Source: Paracoccaceae bacterium
GTDB taxonomy: Bacteria > Pseudomonadota > Alphaproteobacteria > Rhodobacterales > Rhodobacteraceae
Length of the DNA: 64,000 nucleotides
Direction of reading: 5' to 3'
NCBI GenBank assembly: GCA_016744015.1
Contig: JADGFD010000001.1
Location: forward strand, 310,001 to 374,000
Shown in pieces: positions 49,439 to 60,166 of the stretch (position 1 is the stretch's first letter; every line of letters starts with the position of its first letter). The notes beneath the pieces are model-generated. The model was given only the letters and a program-made list of their open reading frames with translations, was not told the DNA's origin and did not search any database. The position numbers were made by a program, and so were the translations under genes.

Positions 49439-51526
49439 TTACCCAACCTTAAGCATCAAAAACGCTTTGTCTCTGTCCATCAAATAGAGCAGCGCCCGAG
49501 CAGCTTTTCCCCGTGGTTCCAGCAGGTTAGGGTCTCGCTCCAGCAATAATCGCGCATCATCCTGCGCGATATTCATTAGCGGTTCCTGCACCTCCAAATC
49601 CGCCACTCTAAATTGTGGCAAGCCCGATTGCTTAACCCCTAGCAGGTCTCCGGCCCCGCGCAGCCGTAAATCCTCATCAGCGATGCGGAACCCGTCTTCG
49701 GTTTCCCGCATGATCCCCAGCCGTGCATTGCCGCTTTGGGTCAGCGGCGGATCATACATGAGCAAGCAGGTGGAGGCCTTGCTGCCACGCCCAACCCGCC
49801 CACGAAGCTGGTGCAGCTGCGCCAGCCCGAAGTTTTGCGCGCCCTCAATCACCATAATCGTGGCATTGGGCACATCCACGCCCACCTCGATCACCGTTGT
49901 GGCGACCAAAACACTAGTTTTCCCGGCTACAAAATCGGCCATGGCGGCGTCTTTTTCGAGCGGTTTAAGCTGCCCATGCACAAGCCCTACGGCCCCCTCC
50001 CCAAGCGCCAGCCGCAGGGACCGAAAGCGTTCTTCAGCGGCTGTCAGCGCCATCACTTCGCTTTCTTCCACCAACGGACACACCCAAAAAACCTGCTGCC
50101 CACCGGCAATGGCCCCCCGCAGTTTTTCCACCACCTCCGCCATGCGGCCCGAGGACACCACCACCGTTTCAATTGGCAGCCGCCCCGCCGGTTTTTCGTC
50201 CAGCACGGAAACATCCATATCGCCAAAATGGCTAAGCGCCAGTGAGCGCGGAATGGGTGTGGCTGTCATGACTAAGCTATCTACCGCGCGGCCTTTGCCG
50301 CTTAATTCCATACGCTCAGATACGCCAAACCGATGCTGCTCGTCCACAATTGCAAGGCGCAAATCCTTGTAATGCACATCTTTTTGAAAGACAGCATGGG
50401 TGCCAAGCAAAATGTCAAGGCCCCCACTTTCAAGCGCCGCAAGCTTAGCGGCGCGGGCTTTGCCTTTGTCGCGCCCCGTTAAAATCTCCATCCGCAAGCC
50501 AACAACCTCAGCCATTTCCCGCAGGCTTTCCATATGTTGGCGCGCTAAAATCTCGGTGGGAGCCATCATCGCCGCCTGCCCGCCCGCCTCAACCACAGTG
50601 CACATAGCCAGCATCGCAACGAGCGTTTTCCCCGCGCCCACGTCACCTTGCAACAAGCGATTCATGCGTGTTTCTGCCGCCAAGTCGGCCACTATTTCCG
50701 CTACCGCACGGTTTTGCGCACCCGTTGGCAAAAACGGCAAACTCGCCACCAGCTTAGCCCCCAAACGCCCCGCAGCAATTGTCGATATCCCTTTGCTGGC
50801 GCGCCGCTGCGCACGCGCTAAAGCCAGGGTTAGCTGGTGGGCAAAAAGCTCGTCATAGGCCAGCCGTTCCCGCGCCAGTGATGAGGGCAGCAAATCAGAG
50901 GTTTCTGCCGGGTTATGCGCAGCCTCCAGCGCTGCTTTCCACGCAGGCCAGCCATGCTTTTCAAGCAGGCTCGGCTCAATCCACTCCTCCAAATCTGGTG
51001 CAATGTGCACAGCCGCCACTGTTGCTTTGCGCATCGCGCGCTGCGTAATACCCTGTGAAAGCGGATAGGACGGCTCAAAGGCCGGTAGTTTTCCAGCCTC
51101 ATCGGGCTTTAAAATATGGTCGGGGTGTTGCATCTGCGCAATCCCGTCATAAAGCTCGACTTTCCCAGAAACGATCCTGCGCTCACCCTCGGGTAGCTGC
51201 TCTTTTAACCAGCCCGTATTTGGTCGAAAAAACACGAGCTGAAAATCAAGTTCAGCATCCGAAACCAGCACCCTGAAAGGCCCGCGCGTGGCGGCATTCC
51301 GGTGGGCATTTATCGTGACCTCAACCGTCGCCACCGTCGGGAATGTCAGCCCCTTTAAGGTTTTGCGCAAACGGCGGTCTACCCCCGAATGAGGGAGCGT
51401 GAATAGCAAATCCTTGGGTCGCGTCAGCCCCGCCTTGGCCAGCGCCTCGGCACCTTTGGGGCCAATACCGCTGAGCTTGCGGGTATCACCAAATAGCGGA
51501 AACAGGATTTCGGGGCGGGCAGACAT
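49439..51526 (-). CDS. recG: ATP-dependent DNA helicase RecG
   Basis: A 695-residue branch-migration helicase that remodels stalled forks and Holliday junctions. It has an N-terminal wedge/OB domain (about 50-190), then the helicase core: Walker A in 'MNRLLQGDVGAGKTLVAMLA', motif Ia 'MAPTEILARQHMESL', DExH-type 'LAIVDEQHRFGV', 'VMTATPIPRSLAL', and motifs in 'VLVATTVIEVGVDVPNAT' and 'QLHQLRGRVGRG'. The C-terminal 'GAGDLLGVKQSGLPQFRVADL' is RecG-specific. ligA lies directly upstream (nine bases), forming a repair operon. Confidence 0.95.
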   Translation of the reverse strand: MSARPEILFPLFGDTRKLSGIGPKGAEALAKAGLTRPKDLLFTLPHSGVDRRLRKTLKGLTFPTVATVEVTINAHRNAATRGPFRVLVSDAELDFQLVFFRPNTGWLKEQLPEGERRIVSGKVELYDGIAQMQHPDHILKPDEAGKLPAFEPSYPLSQGITQRAMRKATVAAVHIAPDLEEWIEPSLLEKHGWPAWKAALEAAHNPAETSDLLPSSLARERLAYDELFAHQLTLALARAQRRASKGISTIAAGRLGAKLVASLPFLPTGAQNRAVAEIVADLAAETRMNRLLQGDVGAGKTLVAMLAMCTVVEAGGQAAMMAPTEILARQHMESLREMAEVVGLRMEILTGRDKGKARAAKLAALESGGLDILLGTHAVFQKDVHYKDLRLAIVDEQHRFGVSERMELSGKGRAVDSLVMTATPIPRSLALSHFGDMDVSVLDEKPAGRLPIETVVVSSGRMAEVVEKLRGAIAGGQQVFWVCPLVEESEVMALTAAEERFRSLRLALGEGAVGLVHGQLKPLEKDAAMADFVAGKTSVLVATTVIEVGVDVPNATIMVIEGAQNFGLAQLHQLRGRVGRGSKASTCLLMYDPPLTQSGNARLGIMRETEDGFRIADEDLRLRGAGDLLGVKQSGLPQFRVADLEVQEPLMNIAQDDARLLLERDPNLLEPRGKAARALLYLMDRDKAFLMLKVG

Positions 51527-51535
51527 GGCGCTATT

Positions 51536-53656
<2,121 letters not shown>

Positions 53657-53682
53657 TTACGTGAGGATTAGGCGAAATTCAC

Positions 53683-54390
53683 CTAAACAGCAATGGGTTG
53701 CGGCTCTTCCGCTGCCATAGGCTCCCGTAATACATAGCCACGCCCCCATACCGTTTCGATATAGTTTTCCCCACCTAGCGCGGTAGAAAGCTTTTTACGC
53801 AGCTTGCAGATAAACACATCTATGATTTTCAATTCAGGCTCATCCATGCCGCCATAAAGGTGGTTAAGGAACATCTCCTTGGTCAGCGTTGTGCCTTTAC
53901 GCAGGCTCAAGAGCTCAAACATCTGATATTCTTTGCCCGTCAAGTGCACCGGCCGGCCATTGGCCTCTACCGTTTTTGCATCAAGGTTCACCACAATATT
54001 GCCTGTCGTAATCAGAGATTGCGCATGACCTTTGGAACGCCGCACAATGGCATGAATGCGCGCCACCAACTCTTCGCGATGGAAAGGTTTGGTCATGTAG
54101 TCATCAGCCCCGAAGCCAAATCCTTTAATCTTATTCTCGGTATCATCCATGCCCGAGAGAATCAGGATCGGTGTGTCAATTTTGGAAAGCCGAAGCTGGC
54201 GCAGCACCTCATGCCCATTCATGTCAGGCAAGTTGATATCCAGTAATATCAGATCATAATCATAGAGTTTGGCGAGGTCGATCCCCTCCTCCCCCAAATC
54301 GGTGGCATACACGTTAAGGTTCGCGCTCGCCAGCATCATTTCGATGCTTTTAGAGGTCATTGGGTCATCTTCAACAAGCAGAATTCGCAT
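53683..54390 (-). CDS. ctrA: Cell-cycle response regulator CtrA
   Basis: A 235-residue response regulator of the OmpR type. Receiver domain: '[20 protein letters not shown]', phospho-acceptor Asp51 in '[18 protein letters not shown]', Lys in '[19 protein letters not shown]'. Winged-helix output: '[19 protein letters not shown]', '[21 protein letters not shown]' shown only partly, and '[15 protein letters not shown]'. In alphaproteobacteria CtrA controls cell cycle, motility and, in Rhodobacterales, gene transfer agent genes. Start at 54390 matches the conserved MRILLVEDD. Two CtrA half-sites precede it, and sciP lies upstream. Confidence 0.96.
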   Translation of the reverse strand: MRILLVEDDPMTSKSIEMMLASANLNVYATDLGEEGIDLAKLYDYDLILLDINLPDMNGHEVLRQLRLSKIDTPILILSGMDDTENKIKGFGFGADDYMTKPFHREELVARIHAIVRRSKGHAQSLITTGNIVVNLDAKTVEANGRPVHLTGKEYQMFELLSLRKGTTLTKEMFLNHLYGGMDEPELKIIDVFICKLRKKLSTALGGENYIETVWGRGYVLREPMAAEEPQPIAV

Positions 54391-54426
54391 GGTTAATCCT
54401 TTTTCGGCCATCCCGTCGCAACTTGG

Positions 54427-54454
54427 TTAACCATTACCCAAAAAGGTTAACCAA
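54427..54454. promoter_or_regulatory. CtrA half-sites in the ctrA-sciP interval
   Basis: TTAACCAT at 54427-54434 matches the known CtrA half-site exactly, and TTAACCAA at 54447-54454 is one base off, 20 bp (two helical turns) apart. Both lie 37-64 bp upstream of the ctrA start, so they probably mediate autoregulation. Confidence 0.55.
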
Positions 54455-54488
54455 TTGTTACGTCTGCGCAATCTATATCATATTTTCG

Positions 54489-54764
54489 CTATTGGCGATA
54501 CTCCTGAAGCTTGGTAACCCTTAAGCCGCTGCGGCCATGGCTTGTCATTGCTTTCACCCAGCCCTCAAATTCTTCGCCAGAAAGGCCATACATATCAAGC
54601 GCTTCTTCGCGCGAAAGCATGCCCGCCGCCACAGCTGTTACCACCGTAGCTTTACGCCGCGCCACCCAGCGCCGCGTATTTACTGATGGAAGGTCGGATC
54701 TCGAAAGAATGGTGCCATCGGGCAGCGCTACATAGGCCGGCCCCTTTTGTCGTCGAATATACAT
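54489..54764 (-). CDS. sciP: SciP, CtrA inhibitor (DUF1153)
   Basis: A 91-residue helix-turn-helix protein ('VALPDGTILSRSDLPSVNT', 'RRWVARRKATVVTAVAAGML', 'EALDMYGLSGEEFEGWVKA'). In Caulobacter SciP binds CtrA and blocks its activation of target promoters. The length and the whole sequence agree with DUF1153. It lies directly upstream of ctrA on the same strand with 98 bp between, holding CtrA half-sites. Divergent from mnmA. The neighbourhood sciP-ctrA is typical of Rhodobacterales. Confidence 0.93.
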   Translation of the reverse strand: MYIRRQKGPAYVALPDGTILSRSDLPSVNTRRWVARRKATVVTAVAAGMLSREEALDMYGLSGEEFEGWVKAMTSHGRSGLRVTKLQEYRQ

Positions 54765-54885
54765 GTTCCCTCACATTGATAATTCCCACAAAACAACCTT
54801 GCGCTTCGCCCCTTAACGAATTATGAAGCCTCCCCTTGGAAGTGCTTAAAATTCGCTTATATTACGAGCTAAAATGGAGCCGAAT

Positions 54886-56019
54886 ATGCCTGAAACCAGC
54901 CTCAACAGCCTCGGATTTGCCAAGCCTCCAAGCGAAACCCGTGTAGTGGTCGCGATGTCCGGCGGCGTGGATTCTTCAGTAGTCGCGGCCATGCTGGCGC
55001 GCGAGGGTTATGACGTGGTCGGCGTCACCCTCCAGCTTTACGACCACGGCGCGGCACTTGCCAAAAAAGGCGCCTGTTGCGCGGGCCGTGATATCCACGA
55101 TGCCCGGCGCGTGGCCGAAGAAATGGGCTTCCCACATTACGTGCTGGACTATGAAAACATCTTTCAAGACGCCGTGATTGACGAATTTGCCGATGCTTAC
55201 CTCGCGGGTTCTACCCCCGTGCCCTGCATCCGCTGCAATGAGCGCGTAAAGTTCAAAGACCTACTCGCCACAGCGAAAGACCTTGGCGCAGATTGCATGG
55301 CCACAGGCCACTACATACAGCGCAAAACGGGCAGAGATGGCCCAGAGCTGCACCGTGCGGCCGACTTTGACCGTGATCAAAGTTACTTCCTATTTTCCAC
55401 TACACCAGAGCAGCTGTCCTACCTGCGCTTCCCGCTAGGGCACCTGAAATCCAAGGCCGAAACCCGCGCCCTTGCGGCTGAGTTCGGCCTGAGCGTGGCC
55501 GATAAGCCCGATAGTCAAGATATTTGTTTCGTGCCCAATGGTTCCTATGCCGACGTGATTGAAAAACTCCGCCCCAACGCGGCGGAGCCCGGCGATATTG
55601 TCGACCTTGAGGGCAATGTTCTTGGCCAGCACAAAGGCGTGATCCGCTATACCATCGGCCAGCGTCGAGGCTTGGGCATTGGCGGTGGAGACCCGCTTTA
55701 CGTGGTCAAGCTCGACGCGGATAAACAACAAGTCGTGGTTGGCCCTGTTGAGGCGCTCTCCACCCGCTCGGTCAGCCTGAAAGAAATCAACTGGCTAGGG
55801 GGCACGACCTTCGAATCCGTGCCAAGTGATGGCTGGGATATCTCGGTAAAAATCCGCTCCACTCGCCCGCCGATTCCTGCGCGGCTCGTGCCTACGGGGC
55901 CAGACACAGCGCGGGTTGACCTGCTCAGCACCGAAGCCGGCGTTTCCCCAGGCCAAGCCTGCGTGTTTTACGCCAATGAGGGCAGTCGCGTGCTCGGTGG
56001 AGGCTGGATAACGCCTTGA
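54886..56019 (+). CDS. mnmA: tRNA-specific 2-thiouridylase MnmA
   Basis: A 377-residue enzyme that thiolates U34 of Lys, Glu and Gln tRNAs. The PP-loop is '[20 protein letters not shown]', the first catalytic Cys is in '[19 protein letters not shown]', and the second in '[18 protein letters not shown]'. '[20 protein letters not shown]' is also conserved. Sulfur comes from a cysteine desulfurase via carriers. The ATG at 54886 has TGGAG seven bases upstream; an ATG at 54874 would add four residues. It is divergent from sciP, so a CtrA-linked promoter region (TTAACGAATTATGAAG near 54813) may be shared. Confidence 0.94.
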   Translation: MPETSLNSLGFAKPPSETRVVVAMSGGVDSSVVAAMLAREGYDVVGVTLQLYDHGAALAKKGACCAGRDIHDARRVAEEMGFPHYVLDYENIFQDAVIDEFADAYLAGSTPVPCIRCNERVKFKDLLATAKDLGADCMATGHYIQRKTGRDGPELHRAADFDRDQSYFLFSTTPEQLSYLRFPLGHLKSKAETRALAAEFGLSVADKPDSQDICFVPNGSYADVIEKLRPNAAEPGDIVDLEGNVLGQHKGVIRYTIGQRRGLGIGGGDPLYVVKLDADKQQVVVGPVEALSTRSVSLKEINWLGGTTFESVPSDGWDISVKIRSTRPPIPARLVPTGPDTARVDLLSTEAGVSPGQACVFYANEGSRVLGGGWITP

Positions 56020-56181
56020 TGGCCAACCATGCAGCGCGTCAAGCGTAGCGCTATTTGGCAATATCGCACCCGCGCCGCACTGCACCACCTGTGCCCGTGG
56101 CCGCGCATCAACTTCATTCTTCTTTGCCAAATACTCTGGGGTGAATGCGCTTGCGCAGAGGGGCAAAGCCCCTTTGTTACA

Positions 56182-56300
56182 TTTCCGGTTCAGTTGAATT
56201 TCAATTCACTGTCTTTCGCTGCGCTCAAACGCAAATTGAAATGAGCCTATTTTTTGAGAACCGGAAAACGTGGTCGCCGAGCCGCAGGCGAGGCCACGCC
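56182..56300 (+). repeat. Nested inverted repeat plus dispersed core, copy g
   Basis: TTTCCGGTTC (56182-56191) and GAACCGGAAA (56258-56267) are perfect complements. Inside them ATTTCAATT (56198-56206) pairs with AATTGAAAT (56234-56242). The core CCGAGCCGCAGGCGAGGCCACG follows (from about 56278), with an extra C-G pair compared with copies a, c and d. A GGGGCAAAGCCCC hairpin stands just before it (about 56160-56172). The rest of the gap 56020-56325 is empty. Confidence 0.7.
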
Positions 56301-56325
56301 CAAGCGAAGCGCGGGAGCACTAGCT

Positions 56326-57201
56326 TCAGCCTCTTGGCCGCACCAGCGCAACCCCGACCAACATAAGCCCCATCGCTAGCCACACCCAGCTTGAGTAAGT
56401 TTCCCCAAGAAACACCATCGAAATAGCCACGCCCCAACCCGTTACCAAATACGCCACCTGCGAGGAAAATACCGGCCCCGCGCGGTGGATAAGCCAGACA
56501 TAAAGTATGTAGGCAATAATATTGAGCACCGCTCCCGCCGGGACTGCCCATTCTGGCGGCCCCCATGGCTGGAGAGGATTTATCCATTGGCCAAGCCCTA
56601 AGGCAAGTGGCACGGCAAATATCAGGGCAATTATTGTAGCCCCAAATAGGGTCTGCGTCGCATCCAGCCCGCGCTCGCCCATATAAGTGAGAAAGTTCCC
56701 TTCTAAGCCATAAAGCAGCGGGGCCACGGCCATGATCAGCACAAATATATATTTCGTAGGGTCCGGCAAGCTGGCCTCGGGGCCAATTAGAAGCACCAGC
56801 GCCATGGCCCCGCAAAGCGCGCCCAGCAGGCGCAACCAGTTAAACTTCTCAAAGCCCATCAGCAAGGCGATTGGCATTGAAAACAGCGGCACCAAGGCTA
56901 TGAGGATTGAAATAATACCGGCGGGCAGTTCGGCGCTGGCGGTATAAGAAAAATAATTGGGCAGCACGGTCCCCAGCATAGCCACGCCAAAATAAACCGG
57001 CAGGTTTTTGCGGGCAAAATTCAACTTTTTGCCACGGAGCAGTAGAAAAGCTGCCGAAAGTGCCCCCCCAATCAGCATCTGCCAAACCATTATCCCAAAG
57101 GGTTTATACCCCGTGGAAACAGCAATTTTGGTTATGGGAAAAACCGCGCCCCACACCAGCCCCATAAACACCAATGCGCCATAATTCAGCAGGGTTTTCA
57201 C
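56326..57201 (-). CDS. EamA family (DMT) transporter
   Basis: A 291-residue membrane protein with ten hydrophobic segments in two EamA repeats. The first has 'LVFMGLVWGAVFPITKIAV' and 'NYFSYTASAELPAGIISILI'; the second 'AVPAGAVLNIIAYILYVWLI' and 'GWGVAISMVFLGETYSSWVW'. Substrate unknown. The GTG start overlaps the stop codon of the YmdB-like gene by GTGA. It is not similar enough to the EamA genes at 6310 or 8066 to be a recent duplicate. Confidence 0.85.
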   Translation of the reverse strand: MKTLLNYGALVFMGLVWGAVFPITKIAVSTGYKPFGIMVWQMLIGGALSAAFLLLRGKKLNFARKNLPVYFGVAMLGTVLPNYFSYTASAELPAGIISILIALVPLFSMPIALLMGFEKFNWLRLLGALCGAMALVLLIGPEASLPDPTKYIFVLIMAVAPLLYGLEGNFLTYMGERGLDATQTLFGATIIALIFAVPLALGLGQWINPLQPWGPPEWAVPAGAVLNIIAYILYVWLIHRAGPVFSSQVAYLVTGWGVAISMVFLGETYSSWVWLAMGLMLVGVALVRPRG

Positions 57202-58013
57202 AGCGAGGAAGGCCCTTGCTGCTGGAGCAACCCGCCAACGCGCACAGGCTCTATGCGCGTAGCTTTGCCTTGTTCGGTTTCAATATAAACCCCGCTCAGC
57301 GTCGCCTCGCCCGCCGCCGGTGTAAATCGTCCCTTGCTCATGCCTGTTAAAAATCGCCGCATCGGTTCCAGTGGCTCCATGCCGATCACCGAGTTATAAT
57401 CCCCACACATGCCCGCATCCGTTAGGCAGGCTGTGCCCTTTTCCAGAATGCGTGCGTCAGCCGTAGGCACATGGGTATGGGTCCCGACCACCAATGATGC
57501 GCGGCCATCCAACCAATGACCCATGGCCATTTTTTCAGAGGTCACCTCAGCATGAAAGTCCACAATCACCGCATCGGCCCCCTGCCCCAAAGGCGCGACC
57601 TTTAAGGCGGCATCGAGTGCGGAAAACGGGTCCTCAAACGGGCGCTTCATAAAAACCTGCCCTAGCGCTTGCGCCACAAAAACCTTTTGGCCATTCGCTG
57701 CAGTATACAGTCGTGCGCCCATACCCGGGGCAGTTTTGGCATAGTTCAGCGGGCGAATAATCCGTGGCTCGGCCCCAATGGCCTTGAGCATATCGCGCTG
57801 GTCAAACGCGTGGTCGCCCAAGGTTACCACATCGGCCCCGGCCTCAAAAAAGCCCTGTGCATGTGCGCCCGTAAGCCCCATGCCACCGGTGGCGTTTTCG
57901 CCATTTACCACAATAAAATCAAGCGCCCACGCGCGCTTAAGCTCCGGCAAACGCGCGGCAATTGCCTTGCGCCCTGCCCGCCCCATTACATCACCAAGAA
58001 ACAGTATTTTCAT
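57198..58013 (-). CDS. YmdB-type metallophosphoesterase (TIGR00282 family)
   Basis: A 271-residue calcineurin-like phosphoesterase of the YmdB group. Metal ligands are in 'MKILFLGDVMGRAGRKAI' (Asp), 'FIVVNGENATGGMGLTGAHA' (Asn/Glu), 'VVTLGDHAFDQRDM', 'VDFHAEVTSEKMAMGHWLDG' (His) and 'VVGTHTHVPTADARIL' (His-x-His). Bacillus YmdB hydrolyses cyclic nucleotides (2',3'-cAMP), so RNA or signal turnover is likely. Start at 58013 was chosen on family length; the frame extends 42 bases upstream. Confidence 0.88.
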   Translation of the reverse strand: MKILFLGDVMGRAGRKAIAARLPELKRAWALDFIVVNGENATGGMGLTGAHAQGFFEAGADVVTLGDHAFDQRDMLKAIGAEPRIIRPLNYAKTAPGMGARLYTAANGQKVFVAQALGQVFMKRPFEDPFSALDAALKVAPLGQGADAVIVDFHAEVTSEKMAMGHWLDGRASLVVGTHTHVPTADARILEKGTACLTDAGMCGDYNSVIGMEPLEPMRRFLTGMSKGRFTPAAGEATLSGVYIETEQGKATRIEPVRVGGLLQQQGPSSL

Positions 58014-58118
58014 GGGGGTGAGGGATAGCGGCGAAAAACACGCTTCACAAGGCAATCTTTACCTCGCGTTCAGATTTATCTGCGATGTAGGGATAAGTTT
58101 ACGAAAAATAGCGAAGAT

Positions 58119-59165
58119 ATGAACCAGCAATCTCCCCTTTCCCAACAGGCCGCCGTAGCCAGCCTGACCCAGCGCCAAAAGGCCGCGATCATCGTAAAGC
58201 TGCTCGTGGGCGGCGGAGTTTCCCTAGATGATCTGGAGTTGGACGCCGATGCGATCTGGAAAATCACCAATGCCATGACAGGGCTAGGTGTGGTCGGCAA
58301 AGATATTGTAGACGGTGTTACGGCTGAGTTCATCCTTGAGATGGAGCGGATGGGGCTGGTTTTTGAGCGGGATATTGATGGCTCACTTAAGGCAATGGAA
58401 GATCAAATGCCCGCTGATACCATGAGTAAGGTAAAAGCCCGCCAAAGCGGCTCGGCGGAAGCCAGCGCCTGGGGGTATATCTCCAAAACCGAAGCCGAAG
58501 TGCTAGCGCTGCGCATTGCGGCCGAAAACCCTCGGGTTGGCGCAGTAATTCTTTCCAAGCTCTCCCCCACCAAATCAGCCGAAATTGTCGGGTTAATTTC
58601 TACTGAAGCGGCAGAGGCCATTTTGGGAGCCATTTCCAAAACCACCTCCGTGAAGCCCGAAATCGTAAATCGTATCGGCATTGCGCTGGCGGAGTCCTTG
58701 CAAGACAAAGGCGATGCTGGCGCGTTTGAGGAAAGCGCAGCAGAGCGGATTGGCGCCATCCTCAACATGTCTCCCAGCCAGTTCCGCGATGAAATTCTGG
58801 GCAGTTTCGAGAAGAAAGACCCAGAGGCTGCGGGCCAGATTCGCCGCTTAATGTTTACCTTTGAGGATATCCCGAGCCGGATCACGGGCCGCGATATTTC
58901 CAAAATTCTGCGCGGTGTTGATGATGAAACCCTCGTTATGGCGCTTTCTGGTGCCGCTGAAAATGCGCCTGCGGTTAAAGAATTTATCATGTCCAATATC
59001 TCTTCGCGCCTAGCCGAGCAGATAGAAGAGAGCATTGGTGAGCGCGGGGCCGTTAAGGAAAAAGACGCCGACGCCGCCATGACCCAAGTGGTGATAGCTA
59101 TCAAGGAATTGGAAAAGGCTGGCGAGCTAACTTTGATAGAGCAAGAAGAGGAGGAAGAGGCCTAG
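58119..59165 (+). CDS. fliG: Flagellar motor switch protein FliG, divergent Rhodobacterales type
   Basis: A 348-residue protein. The N-terminal region 'SLTQRQKAAIIVKLLVGGGV' resembles the FliG start. The FliG-M and FliG-C patterns appear as 'RVGAVILSKLSPTKSAEIVG', 'RLMFTFEDIPSRITGRDISK' and 'ILRGVDDETLVMALSGAAE', then 'GERGAVKEKDADAAMTQVVI'. It would couple the MS ring to the C ring and act with the stator. The charged torque helix is modified relative to E. coli ('SNISSRLAEQIEESIG'). The stop is directly followed by the FliM-like start, and no other flagellar gene is in the window. Confidence 0.8.
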   Translation: MNQQSPLSQQAAVASLTQRQKAAIIVKLLVGGGVSLDDLELDADAIWKITNAMTGLGVVGKDIVDGVTAEFILEMERMGLVFERDIDGSLKAMEDQMPADTMSKVKARQSGSAEASAWGYISKTEAEVLALRIAAENPRVGAVILSKLSPTKSAEIVGLISTEAAEAILGAISKTTSVKPEIVNRIGIALAESLQDKGDAGAFEESAAERIGAILNMSPSQFRDEILGSFEKKDPEAAGQIRRLMFTFEDIPSRITGRDISKILRGVDDETLVMALSGAAENAPAVKEFIMSNISSRLAEQIEESIGERGAVKEKDADAAMTQVVIAIKELEKAGELTLIEQEEEEEA

Positions 59166-60101
59166 ATGACGGAAAGTGTTCTCAAAAAAATGCTACGCCC
59201 TGCTGCGCCCCCTGCTGAAGCAGACCCGGCGGTGGATGGCCTTGCAGGCGTGCTCGGCAAAGCGGCCTCAGTGGTTGGGCTTTCAGCGCTTGAGGTGCAG
59301 CTTGAAAACAAAAGCCGCGCCGCAAAGCAATGCGAGCCCGCAGGATTTTTGGAATCATTGCCCGAAAATGGTCTCAGTTTCAGGATTGAGTGCGAGACCG
59401 AGGGCCAATTTGGCCTGCTCACCCTCGCGCCTGATCTTATCGAATCCATCAATAACGTGCTCACGGGGGAGTTGGAAAAAGAAAGCGCACCCTCACGCGC
59501 GCCCACGATGATAGATGCCGCTATGTGCCGCCCTTTTATGGATGATATGTTTGTTGAATATGCCGAAATTCTGCAAGAATTGCGCGAGGGGAAGTTCACG
59601 AACACCTATCATCTAACACAGGTTGAAAAAGAGCCTTCGCCGCATCTGTTTCCAGACATTCCCTACCTGCAAATCGGCATTGAATTTGACTTTCTGGGCG
59701 GAAAAGGCACAGGCCAGCTTTCCTTGCTGATCCCTGCGGCCAATACAGAATTTACCAGCGCCCTGCCGCGCCCCGGCGAAAGCGCGAGTGCATGGCGTGA
59801 GAGCTTTGGCAAATCTCTGGATATGGCCCCCGCCAGTTTTGACGTGGTGCTGCATCGCAAAAAAATGCCGATCGGGCAAATACTGAAGCTCAAAACCGGC
59901 GATGTGCTGGAAGTGCCGGCACGCGCCTTGGAAAGCCTTTCGATCGAAACCCGTAAAGGGCCGGTGAGCCAGAGTCTAATGCGGGCACGACTGGGGGAAT
60001 ATCAAGAAATGCGCGCGGCAAAGATTACCAGAATTGGCAGTGAAGACGCTTCAAGTGACGAGCCAAAACTGCTAGAATCCGCCGACCCGTTTGATATTTA
60101 G
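59166..60101 (+). CDS. FliM/FliN-family flagellar motor switch protein
   Basis: A 311-residue protein whose start codon directly follows the fliG stop (zero bases). The C-terminal SpoA domain is visible ('ASFDVVLHRKKMPIGQILKL', 'KTGDVLEVPARALESLSIET', 'MRARLGEYQEMRAAKI'). The middle part with 'GTGQLSLLIPAA' fits FliM-M. The N-terminal CheY-binding motif of FliM (L-S-Q-x-E-I-D-x-L-L) is absent, so either CheY binds elsewhere or regulation differs. Function inferred from domain and pairing with FliG. Confidence 0.75.
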   Translation: MTESVLKKMLRPAAPPAEADPAVDGLAGVLGKAASVVGLSALEVQLENKSRAAKQCEPAGFLESLPENGLSFRIECETEGQFGLLTLAPDLIESINNVLTGELEKESAPSRAPTMIDAAMCRPFMDDMFVEYAEILQELREGKFTNTYHLTQVEKEPSPHLFPDIPYLQIGIEFDFLGGKGTGQLSLLIPAANTEFTSALPRPGESASAWRESFGKSLDMAPASFDVVLHRKKMPIGQILKLKTGDVLEVPARALESLSIETRKGPVSQSLMRARLGEYQEMRAAKITRIGSEDASSDEPKLLESADPFDI

Positions 60102-60166
60102 CTGAAAAATGGCGCGCATTTCCGCCCGTCACATCTATTGTTTGCCACGGCTAAGTTGACGCAAAA

